Assembly (NCBI GenBank): GCA_008508345.1
Contig: QNGE01001223.1
Span: 90,908-154,907 of the forward strand
Reading direction: 5' to 3'
Length of the DNA stretch: 64,000 nt
Source of the DNA: Paragonimus westermani
Taxonomy: Eukaryota; Platyhelminthes; Trematoda; Plagiorchiida; Troglotrematidae
The position numbers and the translations under genes were made by a program. The notes under the pieces were generated by a model. That model was not told the origin of the DNA. It made no database searches and saw nothing but the letters and a program-made list of their open reading frames with translations. Below, piece after piece: positions 1 through 11,981 of this stretch. Each line of letters begins with the position of its first letter. The stretch's first letter is position 1.

Positions 1-270
1 CACTGGGTGGATGGCGGACAGCACGAGCAGCCGGACGAGCCATCGCGCAACGAAATCGGACAAACAGACGAGGAATGGCAAGCGAAAAACCCTCCGATAG
101 AAGGCACCGGTCACGCACGTAAACCGCTTAGAAGTGCACACGACGTGTGAACGGAAACCGGGGGGTGCTGCGGGTTGGAATTGCGACTTATAAACGAGAG
201 AGCGCGCGTTGCATGTGACTAGCGGTTTGGACAATAAGGATTGTGCTTTATTGGACGCCTTCTCGCTACA
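1..270 (+). mobile_element. 3' end of a Ty3/gypsy-type LTR retrotransposon (copy 1)
   Basis: This stretch is a close match to 49906-50177, where the same sequence follows the C-terminal end of a gypsy Pol. It holds a purine tract (AAACCGGGGGG near 155-165), then a segment that begins TGCTGCGG (166) and ends GCTACA (270). That TG...CA unit of about 105 bp, with an AATAAGG/AATAAAG poly(A)-like signal and TTGTGCTTTATTGG, is the likely LTR (R/U5 part at least). An LTR of 105 bp would be short; it could be longer if it starts upstream of the purine tract. The internal part lies left of the window. Confidence 0.6.
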
Positions 271-359
271 ATATGAGTACACCCTGATGGTCGTCCACGA
301 CTGGATGACGTTGAACCGAGGTGTACACTTTTAAGTTTTATATACACTGCCATATAATG

Positions 360-560
360 TACAGTTTCACGTATGAGCCAGTTTGCCCTGGCAGAATCGA
401 ACTAAAAACGCTGTGCACGAGGTTCTCGTTTCTGCACCATAAAGCTCACTCCGTTATATGACACACAAAGTTGTGTGCCGGTTACTGGAAGTCGAACCCA
501 CGACCGCGCGAGTGGCAGAGGGGCGTCGTCACCACCAAGCCACTGTGAGCTCTGTGTTGC
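360..560 (-). repeat. two tRNA-like (SINE-head-like) segments in tandem
   Basis: Read on the minus strand there are two units with Pol III promoter-like boxes. The better one has an A-box-like GTGGCTTGGTGG near 546-529 and a B-box-like GGGTTCGACTTCC near 499-487. The second has a B-box-like AGTTCGATTCT near 400. Neither folds into a convincing complete tRNA by eye and no CCA-proximal stem pairs well, so these are read as tRNA-derived SINE heads or tRNA pseudogenes. Confidence 0.4.
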
Positions 561-2184
561 ATAATGATAGAAACGTCACGTAAGTGGCGTATCAAGAGCT
601 GTGAGTACGTCACTATAACTAAATTATACCTCAGAAATATGTGCGAGTAGTTTGTCTACATTTGAGTAAGAACAAGTAAGAGATAGTCTTACGAAAACCA
701 ATACTCATTTACCGTTCAGCACCAAAAAAGATGTAGATTGTCCATATTCACATGGGCTGACACGGTTATCAAACCAGATGCTGCTGTCATGAAACTGGTG
801 TTTGAATTCTCTTTTATCAATAATAATGCAAGATTAAAATAAACCGATGCGTGGTGAAGACAGAATTACATGTGTCAGAACGGCGTCTAATGAGTAGACT
901 AAAGTAAGCGACGTACATTCACTGGTTTATGAGTTAATATGGTTCATATGGATAAGCAGACGGAGGTAAGAGGATTAACAAGAAATGATATTGAATTGTA
1001 TTTATAATTGACTCCTTCGGATTCCGAGGAACATTCGGAAGGACGGGCCCAAACCGAGAGTGTGTGAAGTCAGGTTTTATACACCTACAAGCTCACCATT
1101 AATATATACGCTCACATAAGCCGTGAAACAGTAGCACCTAACAAGTTATATTCCGTTACATTGGTTGGTAAGTCCTAATCCACGAATAGGCTACTTGATC
1201 AAAAGTACCGTGATAAGACAACCTTAGAAATCCCATGAACTAAACTGTGGCGGGATGTTAAACGGTCACGATCTTGTTAGACCTAGACTGAGCTGCATAG
1301 AGTATGGGTTACCAATGTGCTCTTGTGATGGGGACAACAATCGTATTATGCATAACCCGGACACAGATGGGTGTTGCGATTGAACTTTACTGAGATCTAG
1401 TGCCATACGGTGGGTAACCCACCAGCAGCCCGTCAGCTTGGTTAGGCCCAGCCTACCCGAGGTCATTAACTCTCACAAGGGTTACGGCTACGAGGGCCTA
1501 GAATTTCATAAGTGTGTGTTGGTTTTAACAGGTTGGCCCTTAGGCCGACACTCTACTGTGACCGCCTCCATCTCAGCCTGCACCCATCAGATAAGAAAAC
1601 CTGAACGATAACCTTCGTGCCACGAGCATTGTTTGGAACGGAGGTTCCACTTAATGAGCTAGTCCTGCAAGGAAACAATACGCTTCAAAGGCAAAACGAA
1701 CTAGTATAGTTTGAGTAAATACGCTTTAAGTGAAGTGTAATGATAATATAAGGGGTTCTTATAAAAGAGGTTAAACGAAAAATCAAAACGTGTTAACATG
1801 TCACACACATCAATTACCAAAGGTAGTCCCGATACACGCGGTGCTCACAAGGACGATAGACCGTTGAAAAGCAGCGTCATTTGGTACACTGAGTGTCGTT
1901 TCAAGACTACCTGCACTTAGCGAGACCAAACAGAAATGAAACCGGGCATACACTGGAATGCCGTTAAACGGAATATTAACGTACAGCGCGCTTCAGCTCC
2001 CAATGAATGGGCGAAAAAGTGCAAGTGAATGGAACAAGTGATCGTCTTTATGGGAGATGTTCACGAGAAATAAATTCCCGTATGTGACAACTCATAAGGA
2101 ATGGCAGGGAAAGAATAACAGTTTGTAAGTTAACTCAAGAAAGCCGTTTGCAACGTTAAATGGGTGCACGCGAGCAAAACTTAC
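561..2184. other. no gene recognised; flank or intron of the TMEM106-like gene
   Basis: Both strands were checked for the next TMEM106 exon (the part after the membrane segment, with the LEA-like beta fold); none was found. The short open frames here have no recognisable similarity. If the gene at 2185-2414 is intact, its 3' exons lie to the left of the window or are too short to see. Confidence 0.5.
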
Positions 2185-2414
2185 ATTTAAAATCAAATCG
2201 ACTGTGTCATGTTCGGGATCCACCTCTGCTATGGTCGGAAAAATTAGCGGCCTTGTGCTGCTCAAATGAACTGAACGTGGGAACAGAAATACTAGTAACA
2301 GAGTGAACAGAAGCAAGCAGAGTAACACGGCCCCGGTTATTTTGATACATGTGCGTCGTGGTCGTAGGCGCCGATCGGACAGTGGGATGAGCGCCGTATA
2401 CTCGGAGGCAGATT
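2185..2414 (-). CDS. TMEM106: internal exon of a TMEM106-family transmembrane protein
   Basis: The minus-strand frame reads TALIPLSDRRLRPRRT, then a hydrophobic stretch rich in Leu/Val (CLLLFTLLLVFLFP), then FPRSVHL. This matches the TMEM106 family (DUF1356), whose hallmark is the ALIPYSDQRLRPRRT motif just before the single type II membrane span and an FLFPRS motif after it. The exon is bounded by a pyrimidine-rich acceptor ending in AG (2416-2415) and a consensus donor GTAAGT (2184-2179), placed where the family protein reads ..LILN. In vertebrates these are late endosome/lysosome membrane proteins affecting lysosome acidification and traffic. The upstream cytosolic exon, expected to carry a CxxC-type zinc motif, and the luminal exons were not found nearby, so introns are long. 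The open frame, conserved motif and good splice sites argue for a living gene. Confidence 0.85.
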
Positions 2415-2454
2415 CTATGCATATGAAAAAGCATGAGATGGAAAATGTGGAATG

Positions 2455-2560
2455 CGAAGAGCAACTAACCTTTGGGGATCGAACCCGTGCCCCGACATGT
2501 GGGGCATGAAATGGATGCCCCGGGGTGAGAGTGGTTGCGCATTCAAGATAGTAGGCCACG
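2455..2560 (-). repeat. SINE-like fragment with tRNA B-box
   Basis: On the minus strand a strong B-box-like GGGTTCGATCCCC (around 2484-2472) follows a GC-rich GGGGCA/TGCCCC hairpin (2499-2523). This arrangement is common in tRNA-derived SINE heads. It sits in the intron just upstream of the TMEM106-like exon. Confidence 0.4.
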
Positions 2561-3289
2561 AGTAAAGAAGAGACTAAAGGGGAAACGAGCTGAAAACAGA
2601 ATATCAGCATTTCAAATAGAATTATGTGACTTGAAGTGGTTAATATATAAAAAGCAAATCTCGATTGCTTACTGATAAAAAGTCAAATTAACCAGGGACT
2701 CTGAGATACTCTCACCAATCCATTAGCAAGTGCTCGTTTGAGCCTTTCTAAGGGAAGGTAGGCCAAAACACATCTCACTCATTCACTATGCGAAATATCA
2801 CAAACTGGACTAAGTTTCTCAGTGGTGCGGTCAGGGACTTCACATTCTGTGACTATTTCGTCACTGAATTACCTAGTAGTCATACCCCACCACCGGTAGT
2901 TTTCGTGAACAGTGAGGTAAACGCTAAGTCATGTGACTGAACTATCACGGACTGCGCAGATTAATCATTTGAGCAATTGGGCGCGCAGTTTTTAAACAAG
3001 GACCCAGGCAAACGGCCGTGTGGCCACAACCAGCAGTCTACATGGAGCAACGATAGCCAAACGCAACCAGTCTGTTGATCTTTCCACCACGAACAGACAA
3101 TATTTCTGAAACATGCAGCAAAACAGACCGTACGTATGCATTACGAGCCATTTTGTTCCGCGACAGCCGGAGTTCTATTCGAAACTGCACAGATATCTCA
3201 TCAAAAATATTAGACTGACGAGATAGGGCTACGCAGGCATGCGAATAGGTCTAGTCTCAAGCGGATCGCTTGCAATGAGTGTGAGAGTG

Positions 3290-3610
3290 GCAATACCTAT
3301 TCCGACTCAACATTGCCCCCTGAAGGTGCGAGACGCAATCCATTCAAGCCAGTCTGGTTATTAGGCTGATTGAGTAGTCTGTATACTTTCGATAGAGAGG
3401 CCAAGCAAACCAAAATCGTCTGCATACTCAATTTCAATCAATTTGGTGCCGGGAAGAGGACAAGCATTTATAAAAGCAAATTCTTCAAGCGTATCCTTCA
3501 AAATATCGCATATGACCAAACTAGACAAGATGGACGGTCGAGAACCTTTAGCGAACAGCAACCAAAGGAATAAACCATAAGCTCATGAACTCTCTCTGTT
3601 GACAGAGTAA
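3290..3610 (-). mobile_element. RTE-like LINE fragment, RT palm region
   Basis: The minus frame 3561-3361 carries PGTKLIEIEYADDFGLLG, matching the RT palm of flatworm RTE/endonuclease-RT LINEs, where PLxDLEYADDIxLL is usual. The catalytic YADD is at 3426-3415. Weak matches continue in other frames on both sides (GCxLSP-like upstream near 3600-3560, FGMRxxPSKC-like near 3330-3290). Frame changes and stops show an old, inactive piece. Confidence 0.7.
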
Positions 3611-6600
3611 GAATATGGCCTTAGCAGACAGCTCCAGAGAAAAAACGTAATCTAACCGATGATAGTCTTCAGGTTTAGAGTGCTGCTTGTCCACAGGAAT
3701 ATCGGTGCTCCCAGATCCGTCTCAGGATAAGATGACTAACATATCGACAGGTGGGTTAGCACCTTGTACGTTCTAAACTAACCTGGTTTTCCTTGTTTGT
3801 AAACCGACGGAATAAGAGGCTAGCGAGTAACCCGGATGCGATGTAGACCAAGCTGATGCCTCTGTGGCTATCACACAGACAGAGTCCTTATTTTGCAAAT
3901 GAGAACAAGCGATGACACGTGTCAACCACAACACACTTCTTCGGTTTCCCAAACCGTCTGGGAGAGTATTGTTATTTCCAGCGCAAAATTATCTCTACCG
4001 TCTTTGAAAACTAAGGAAAAGCAAGCAGTTGGAACGGTGAACTTTATTATACTTCACTCTCACTCGAGTGCAAAGATCGATTACTGGGGTTCCGTCATCT
4101 GAGCTGCCCAACCGAGGTCAAATAAACTATTGTTCAGAATGTTAAACCTACCTACCTAGTCGGTGCAAGCAAATGACTATGAATAAAACATCTTTTTCAC
4201 ATGTGATCTCACCTACGCTGATTCGATGGCCAGTACAACCAAAAATCAGGAAAACAACACTTTGTTATTTCCAACTAAAAATTGTCCCATTTCTTTCCAC
4301 TGTTAGACCGAACAATGCTCACGGCCTTTGTGTAAGCTTTTGGTCCATCTGCGTTTCAAGTTCTCCATTGTCGTTCTTATATTCAGACATAGATGGGACT
4401 GAGCGACGCTTATTCATAAGGTTCAACGGCATGAAAGAAACTCGACTCCGTCGGCTCCTTCGGAACATACAGTGAGCCTTGCTAGCTGTTGCTATTTTCT
4501 CCTGGTGTTCGTTAGTTTTTGTTCCTTAGACCTAACTGGGAAATACTTCCACCGATGCCACTTGATAATCGTTCTTTACATCCCCTGTGCTCTAGTGGTA
4601 GTTATTTATTTTGCATTTGCGAATTACAAGCTCCATAATGTTTTGAGATTCTATAGGGCAAGTATGAAAAAAGTACAGTGTATAAACTTCACAGGAGGCA
4701 GTCACTAAACGGCTCGTGCTGATATGTTCAGCATGTTATGTGTAAAACGAAGGAATGCGTGATGGGTTCAAATCTAAATAGTGGCAAACATATGCACTGA
4801 TGATGAGCCATAACAAAAGCGATACTCAAGTCTAGTGCAACTTTCCTTAAGGGCATGGTTAAAAGGCTAATGATCACTAGTACAATACATTTTCCCACAC
4901 TTGTACAGTCTACCGTTCGAAAGTATCAAACCACTATCATACTGGGCGGCGTTCAACACATAAAATTAGCCAACATGAAAATCTTTCAATTCGAGTAGCC
5001 CAAATACAAACTCGGAGAATTGAAACGAGATATCTGGTTCATTCGTTAAGTGGTCAACCGAAAACATGCTTTGAACGGTTGGTAGTAGCGAGTCATGTAA
5101 ATACTAAATACTGAATAGAAACTGCATCAAAGGATTTTTTATAGCAAACATCACCAGTGGTTTTTGTTTGCTCTAGATGCACGAAATCAGAAACGAGCGA
5201 ATAATGACCCGACGAATAAACGTTTGTCAGGAGATTAAAAACGTCACCCAAGCCAGCTCGGAACCGCACTGACGAACACAGCCGCAGTACACCTGGCGGA
5301 AAATGAACACAGCAAACTTACAGTGAAGTTAGCAACGTTCCAACCAGTCAACCCAAAATGATTAGACAGTGGGCCCTAGCCAGCAATGCATCGATTACCG
5401 GCGGGCTAAGCGACGCGGTCTATTGTCTGCATGAACAGTACGCACAAACCCCGTAGTTTCTGTGATCAAAGGCCAAACCAGTCATGTGGTCGTTTACAAA
5501 CCAACGTTACCGATAAACAATCAGAACAGTCAGTGCATGATCAGGTTGTTTTCGTGTCTACTTAAAATGACCGGTGGGATACACTACTATTATTTATTCT
5601 AGCTAGCTAACGACGTTATCAAAACTAATTATTCGTCATGCTGGTTTTCCCATGATTCAGTGCTTATTTTCGCGTGAATATAACATTTTGCACTTTGCAT
5701 TTATTAAATCGAAAAGAAACGCAGACACGAGTCACATAGAGGTCGTCCGGGAAAATTTAGTCATAGGTGAAAAATGACCAGAACTATCACTTAGACAGAG
5801 ATTGTCATCTATCACGGAGTAACTACCTCGATTCAGATTATTTTGATGTTTATACTTGTTCCAGTTTGCAGGAAGACTGAAAAAGTGAAACGATCGATAT
5901 GAACTTCATTTTGGACAGTAACAAGTGACCACTGAGGAGATTCAGAGTGTAAGATGTCACTACTGATTATTCAAACTGTAGTCTAGTTCAGCTTCCGAAC
6001 ATAACTAGCTGAAACAGGCAACCTGTGACGAAAAGAAAACCCCTAACAGTCGTACCCTGTGATTGATTTGGAGGCTACTAGTGCAAAACGACAAGAACTG
6101 GGAGATTTGGAGAAAGCACATTCGAGAATCAGATGTAAAGATGGAAACCATTGTTCTGTTTCCAAATATTTAAACAGCAGTGTCGTTACATCTAAATAAA
6201 ACGACAATTAAAAGCTTAAGACTTTCAAAAGTCGATATAAAGCGTCTCTGGAAATTCTTTCATTGCCTGGTAATTTGTTAGTCATTTCAAAGCTGGATAA
6301 CTAGGTCAAACCATTGTCCCGTTTACGTTAACAGAGGAATCGGACAGCTGGATCTACGATTAAATAATGTATCAGTTAAGGTTGCCAAGTCATCTAGGAA
6401 GAACGGTTCGGTCAGAAGTTCGTGGTTGTCCAGAAATATATCAGTGGGCTCCTTGACTCATCAGACTAAGGCTTTACCAGAGGAACGCAAACTTGTTGGG
6501 TGACATTCAGCCAAGTGAAGTGATTCGAATCCAAAACAATAATCAACAAAAATACCGTTGCGCCCTAAGTTCAAGCGGGCCAATGTTGTTGTTAACATTA

Positions 6601-6718
6601 CCAGAACGAACAACGACCTTTAAAAGTTGACGAAGCCAGTGAAACACCAGGCTTTAGTCGGCAATGCTGGTTGTGGACTTTGCGCTTTCGATAAGAGGGT
6701 CCAAAAATAAAAGACTGT
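3611..6718. other. no gene recognised
   Basis: About 3 kb without a convincing coding signal. Two short plus-strand open frames (4173-4475 and 4472-4708, the second hydrophobic) overlap by 4 bases but match no family I know and lack splice context; I treat them as chance. The rest is likely intron or decayed repeat. Confidence 0.5.
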
Positions 6719-6982
6719 GTGGTTAATTACAACGTTCGAGACAATCCACCGTCAGAAACTGAAGTGGTTCAGAAGTCTAATTTGCAGAAACGCAATAAAC
6801 CCCCAGGTTCGGATCCACTTTTTCTAGCTCTTTTCAAAGACGGCGATGAGAGACTGTTGACTGAAGTGACCAGATCCTTCCGTTTCATATGGGAGACTGA
6901 AGAGGTAAGTCGCGATCGGTGCGTTCCGATAGTCACTCCCATTTTCGAAAAGGGTGCCAGGATACCGCACGACATTCACTGA
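6719..6982 (+). mobile_element. RTE-like LINE fragment, RT fingers region
   Basis: The plus frame reads DNPPSETEVVQKSNLQKRNKP, then PGSDPLFLALFKDG, then VTPIFEKGAR. This is the start of the RT domain of flatworm RTE-like LINEs (PPSExEIxxAVxxLKxxKAPGxDxIxxxLxKxG...W...VPIFKKGdr). The match fades after 6970. Nothing of the endonuclease or palm is seen in the flanks, so this is an isolated piece. Confidence 0.75.
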
Positions 6983-8149
6983 ATACCCAATTGCTAAAAT
7001 ATGCATTGATGTTCTTTTGTGGATGAGAAATCGAACGAGTTAGTGTGGATTTTCACACATTTGGAAAAGCACTGGAGGCGGTGGTGGACGTAAACGGATG
7101 CCTTCATGGAATATTGAGATGAGCAGGCGCACACAGGAAACTAAGCTCTCAGCTTTTAGTGAACGAAAACTAGATACCGAAAGCCGGATCAATTTCCCCT
7201 AAGAGCTGGCATGTCCCTGTGAACACTACAACCGAACAAAATCGGGATGTCGAAATTGGCAACGGTTTTATTAGCAATTCGCAAGTGAATCACATCCAGT
7301 TGGGACCTATGAAAGTAAATCTACACCAAGACTAAAACCACAGCAAAATAGCGCACAAATCACACTGACAGACGATTTTCTGTTCCTCATAAAAGCTTTG
7401 CTGTGTAGTTTCCGGGATGAGGCAGCTTGTGCTGGGAGAATCTGGCATCTTGTACGGTGGGATTTTGCGATCATCCTGAGCCATAACAACCAAATAAAAA
7501 CATAAAGGAAGCCATAAATTGATGATGGAAAAAAGAGCAACAGTCTTCGAGGATTTAGAATTTCACCCTGTAGTCGTTAAGGAGACAGTGATTGTGTTGA
7601 AATGTAAAAAGCAGGTGCATTGTTCGAACTAATATAGCTGATCCGAAAGAACCTTACAAATTGGAGCTGACCAAAGTCACATGTTACGGAAGGGTATTCC
7701 GCGCTTTATAAACCGCTAACAAGAGGGGGGTATGTGCGTATTCAAACCTGTGGGAATGATGTCTTCGAGCACTTTTACCTGCCATGCTGATAACCAATTT
7801 AAGACGTCGATCGAACAACTTGAGGGTCAAGAAAATGAGCATTAATTCGCCTTTAGGCTGACAGAAGCCTGAGCAAACACCGTTCTATAAGCGGCATCGC
7901 AAAAAAGCCTGGGTCTCAACCCGAGGATAACTGTTGCAGCGCGTTATTGAAGGTCTGAATACATATCCTTGTAATGGGAGGCCAAATTAAAACTTTCCGC
8001 TCGTTGTGGTCGGAGGAAGCCAGTAAAAAGCAGCTAGAAACAGATGGAATCAGACTGATCAGAGTTGCTTGAGTAGCACTGAAGCACTGGAAGCCTTTTC
8101 GCACTTATGTTCAAAGAGCTCGACGAAGTTATGATAAACGGAAGATTGC
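6983..8149. other. no gene recognised
   Basis: Probably decayed repeat. A 77-residue minus-strand frame (7540-7307) is hydrophobic at its start but matches nothing known. Confidence 0.45.
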
Positions 8150-8860
8150 AACCTATTTTCCACAGGAGCCACCGTCTGGAAGAAAGAGTTATCCAGATAG
8201 GGCATAACAACCATCAAAGACGCATAATACAGCATTTCTCGGTGTTCAACTCCAGTCTGTTGACCTACGGCTAAATGAACAAGGTGTTCAGGTCATTCTA
8301 TAGAACACAGTTTGCGTTAGGTATGTTCAAAGGCTGCCGAATTTTGATGTCATCCACAAGCAGGAAGAGCGAAGATGAACTTGAGGAGGACATATATCTA
8401 ACATGGAAAAAGACCACATGAAGTGACAGCCAGAGAAAATTATTGATGAAGACAGGAAAGAAAACCTGACTGAAAACAAAGCTCAGACACACCACTGAAA
8501 CCGCCTTAACAACTAGGAAATGCAAAACTGCTGTGAACACGGTAGTGTCAATTGAAAAGGTACAACCACTTGAGGAGATTAACTACCATGCACCCTACAA
8601 CGGCTAGGCTTGCCAAACAGGGCTGAGTGGTTCGCCTTATCAAACACCTTAACGAAACCGAGGAAAAGACGCCAACACCACTACTCTGATCAGCTGCTTT
8701 CGTCCACTGATCAGTAGCCGATTCGTCGCCCAAAAGAGACCCTTTCGAATGCTTACGTGTAACACGGCAAACTTGTGAGAAGACGGATATGTGGAACAAG
8801 TAGTATATGAGTCTTCATACCGCTGACCCACAGGAACAAACAGCGACTGGATAAGAATCG
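8150..8860 (-). mobile_element. CR1-like LINE fragment, RT domain
   Basis: On the minus strand, pieces match the CR1/Jockey RT in order: TDQWTKAADQSSGVGVF (the xxWTxxLDxGxxVDVxFLDFxKAFD block), NLLKWLYLF (xLLxWIxxFL), then FLLVDDIKI, the FADDxKI catalytic block (VDD at 8357-8349), then a broken NDLNTL...NRLELNTEKCCIM (xDLNxLxxWxxxWxLxFNxxKC). At least three stops and frame changes interrupt it. It is an old, dead copy related to the longer element at 19.55-22.38 kb. Confidence 0.7.
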
Positions 8861-11059
8861 CTCGGATGAGTTGGCATATCTTCCATGGAGACAGGCGTAA
8901 TGTTCGTTACATTCCGATTAAAACAAATTGAGTGGACAAAGAGCCAACGGGCTCGAAAACTTGCCTAGTGGCTTCACTCTGTGTCTATGGAGGAACACCG
9001 TCAGAATTATCCTCAAGGTCACCGAGTTTTTCTAGCAAGCCTACAGAATAGGGAGAAGTTCAGTCAGAGGCTGAGGGGTTGAAGGTGACCGTACAAAACA
9101 CTTTTCTGTAGAAGTACGTTGAAATGATTGCGAACTTCGCGTCAGAACTGTTGAGTCTCGTCGGAAGCAAAGGTCGTAGCACTGTTTTCAAGAATTTAGG
9201 CCAATCGATATATTTCTCAGTTCATTGAGAAAATGTCCCTCTCACAGTTGTCGACAATGTAAGGGGCCCCCCGAATAAGTGTGTAACAATGGCTTCTGGG
9301 TTGGGAAGGATCGTTTTGACCTCCCTCAAATCACACTCGTGCATATCGTTTTCTTTAATTAACAAGCCTCACTTCGAAGCTGACGTCACAAATGGTTGCT
9401 TTGGGATATCCGGAGGTGCAGGTGCCCCAAAGACCGCCAACTTAATATGTAATTTAGGTAACACGATGGGAGGAGTTGCATTCGCCCCAGGTGTGAAGCC
9501 AAATAGTAGTGCCGTTTACCAACATTCGGTTTGCGAACGCCTTTCCAGTTACTGGTAACTGAACAGATCAGTTCAGCGCCTGCAAGATCAATTAGCGAGA
9601 GTGTGATAATGGATTACATCACTGCAATCTCAGATTCGAGGCTCTTACCATTCTTAATTCCGTTAAGCTTTATATGATTATACAGCTAGGCCAGAAATAC
9701 AAATTTCCTGGCATCAGAGACATTCGGGCAATGCTGCGACGGTTGAGTGATGCCGTTTCCTAACATTCAGCTTCTCAGGTCCACATTCTCAATTAACCCC
9801 CGAGATTCCCCGCTACTTATGTCAAGCTGGAAAAAGAATAATCGGTGCACAACAAACTTGAAAGATAACGCACAGAAAATGGGATGGGATGGGTGCAAGG
9901 TGGGTTCACAGAAGGGTTTGGATACGGAGGTAACTGTCTACAGAACGAAAGTCATCAGAAGAATGGGCTGCTGAATCGGCGCACTCAAGAGGTTTTTTGT
10001 AGATTCAGAAAGCTGCAGATAGGTGGATATCCTGTATCTCGATCGTGCACATGGAAACATAGATGTGGATACTCGTTTCCGGGTGCGCTTCACAAGTAAC
10101 ACCACCCAACCGATAGTCGACACTCAAAAATATTTCTTGGGATGAAATGTTAAGACGGTAGAGTACGTAAAGACGACTCCCAGTGTGTGCAAGGAGAAAG
10201 AACGTGAATGAAGCGGGACGGAAGAGATGGCTCCTTCAGTAATTTCTGGCATCCAAGAGTCACGCGGTCCCAAAGCGGCTTACAAAACAGATACACACAT
10301 AAACACATCACACACATCGAGAGAAAAAAACAATTAAGTGATAAAATGGAAAGGTGGGGAACGAGTGAGCTGCGCACGACCCGTGAGCACTAGGTCTGCT
10401 GGGATACAACATATGGGCATATTCGGTGCAGTTATTAGAGGATTACCAACAGAAAATTGCTCTGACGAAAAATACCTACCGACCAATCGTTTGAACTCAG
10501 TTGTGGATGTAGTCATACTATGCTCTCCTGAAGGGATAATCCAGCAGCCGAATGCACGTACAGAAGAAAAGTTCATTCAGTTAGGTTTGTTGTAGTTATG
10601 GAGGGTATTTGTTAGACAGTATCGTCGTCGAAAGCGAGCAGACTAACATAAAGGTGATTCGGTATGTGCAAAATTTAGTGGACAAGTATCAAGTTCCCAC
10701 AGAGAGGTCGACAGTCCAAAGGTAACAGGTCCAGCTAATCGGGTTTCGAAGTATCATCGTCCCCATCATCATTATCATCAACACAGCAATACATCAGTGG
10801 TCCAGACTGGTGCTTAAATGCCACACAAGAATGAAAAAAGCAGACCCTGCATAATAAGAGAGGAGAGAGGGAGGGAACGAGGAGGGACTTCGCTACTAAA
10901 AACAACTGCGTTTACATTCAAACACTCAGCATTAAAGTGCCTAAACCTAGCAAACAAACAAAGGAGCTGTAAGTGAAAGGCGTTATCAGGAAGACAGCTT
11001 CCTTACAGCTTTCACTGTCCCACGCTATTAAATGCACTCATTTCAAAGATAGCTCGGTT
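8861..11059. other. no gene recognised; purine-rich and short repeat stretches
   Basis: Contains several 60-90-codon open frames on both strands, none recognised. A similar string recurs near 9510-9545 and 9748-9790 (GCCGTTT-C-AACATTC), hinting at a decayed duplicated repeat. A GA-rich tract lies at 10856-10885. Not annotated as coding. Confidence 0.4.
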
Positions 11060-11757
11060 AGTTACCACCTAACGTCTCCAGCCATCGACTCCGGGAGTCG
11101 CGAGGGTCTCAGCTTGGGAGGTGAACCGGACCTACAGTGGCCAGCCCCTTCGCGAACGATTTCATTTGTCTGTGCCAGGTCATCATCTATCCGCCTCGCG
11201 CCAGTCGGCTCCAGCGTCGACCAACAGTACTCGGTGTGACAGACGACTAGCTGGCATCTTTAACACGACCTAACCATCTAAGTCGGTGCAAATGTAAGGA
11301 TTAAACAAAAGAACCCGTTTGACAATCGGTATCAAACACTCGCTTCCTAACCTCTTTGTTGCTCACTCGCTGGTGCCACCCGATACGAGCGATTGAACGC
11401 AGACATCGATGACGGTTCTCGTCTTTTATCCTGAGTGGCCAAGTTTCGCTACCGTGAAGTAGCACAGCCCTCACTGTTGTCTGATATACGTAACCGTTAA
11501 GCTTCACAGTGATACCTCTATCGCCAGAGTGCCTCTTGATTAGTGAACACTGCTCTAGCCTTAGAAATACGCGTCTTCATTTCATTCCCCGCACTTTCGC
11601 CGCCTATAACGCAGCTTCCCAGGTATACAAACCGGCCAACAACCTCAGTGACTGCATTATCTAACATTAAATCTAAGTAACCACAGCAATCTTGCAGAAG
11701 CAATTTGAGGCCGCAAAACGCATTTCGAACTACCCCTTGGTAATTCTGTTCCACCTG
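11060..11757 (-). mobile_element. RTE-like LINE fragment, C-terminal part of ORF2
   Basis: Minus-strand frames give in order FVYLGSCVIGGES and RISKARAVFTN (11754-11518), then after a frameshift near 11520 VRAVLLHGSETWPLR and HRCLRSIARIGW (11507-11301), then LHRLRWLGRV, TWHRQMKS and SRWLETLG (11300-11070, with stops). This is the conserved tail after the RT of flatworm RTE-like LINEs (KFVYLGSCIS..., SVLLYGSETWPLR, RCLRxIARxxW, LRWLGHVLRM). Frameshift and stops make it non-functional. It abuts the truncated 5' LTR of the next element at about 11757-11766. Confidence 0.85.
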
Positions 11758-11765
11758 GTTCAGGG

Positions 11766-11848
11766 TTGCCTATAGGGAGATGTTCAGCGACTGTGGTTTG
11801 AACTGACTATTTATGTTCAAACCTTTGTATAGAGCTAGTCTTCTACAA
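11766..11848 (+). repeat. 5' LTR, 3' part only
   Basis: Shares GCCTATAG-GAG, TTTGAACTGACTA and GCTAGT-CTTC-ACAA with the 3' LTR at 15995-16068, with several indels. Only the last 80-90 bp are present; to its left is LINE sequence, so the 5' portion of this LTR has been lost or replaced. Confidence 0.7.
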
Positions 11849-11850
11849 AT

Positions 11851-11870
11851 TGGTGAGCCCGTGTAATGAC
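11851..11870 (+). promoter_or_regulatory. primer-binding site, tRNA-Trp type
   Basis: TGGTGAGCCCGTGTAATGAC lies two bases after the 5' LTR. It resembles TGGTGACCCCGACGTGAC, the complement of the 3' end of eukaryotic tRNA-Trp, which CsRn1-family elements use to prime reverse transcription; it carries several changes. Confidence 0.65.
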
Positions 11871-11981
11871 TTTTGTCACACGTATTGCTAAAGTTTTGTT
11901 CATCCTGCAGTCTTCCTCCTATAGTTCTCCCCCAAAATCCCGGTATTTTTAGTCTCATCTATTTTCTATCTCTTCATTAAC

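Noticed and set aside
360..560. Functional tRNA genes
   Set aside because: B-box-like motifs are present but no complete cloverleaf with paired acceptor stem and plausible anticodon loop was found.
4173..4708. Two plus-strand open frames overlapping by 4 bases, like a bacterial operon
   Set aside because: All other evidence is eukaryotic; the peptides match nothing and one is simply rich in hydrophobic codons.
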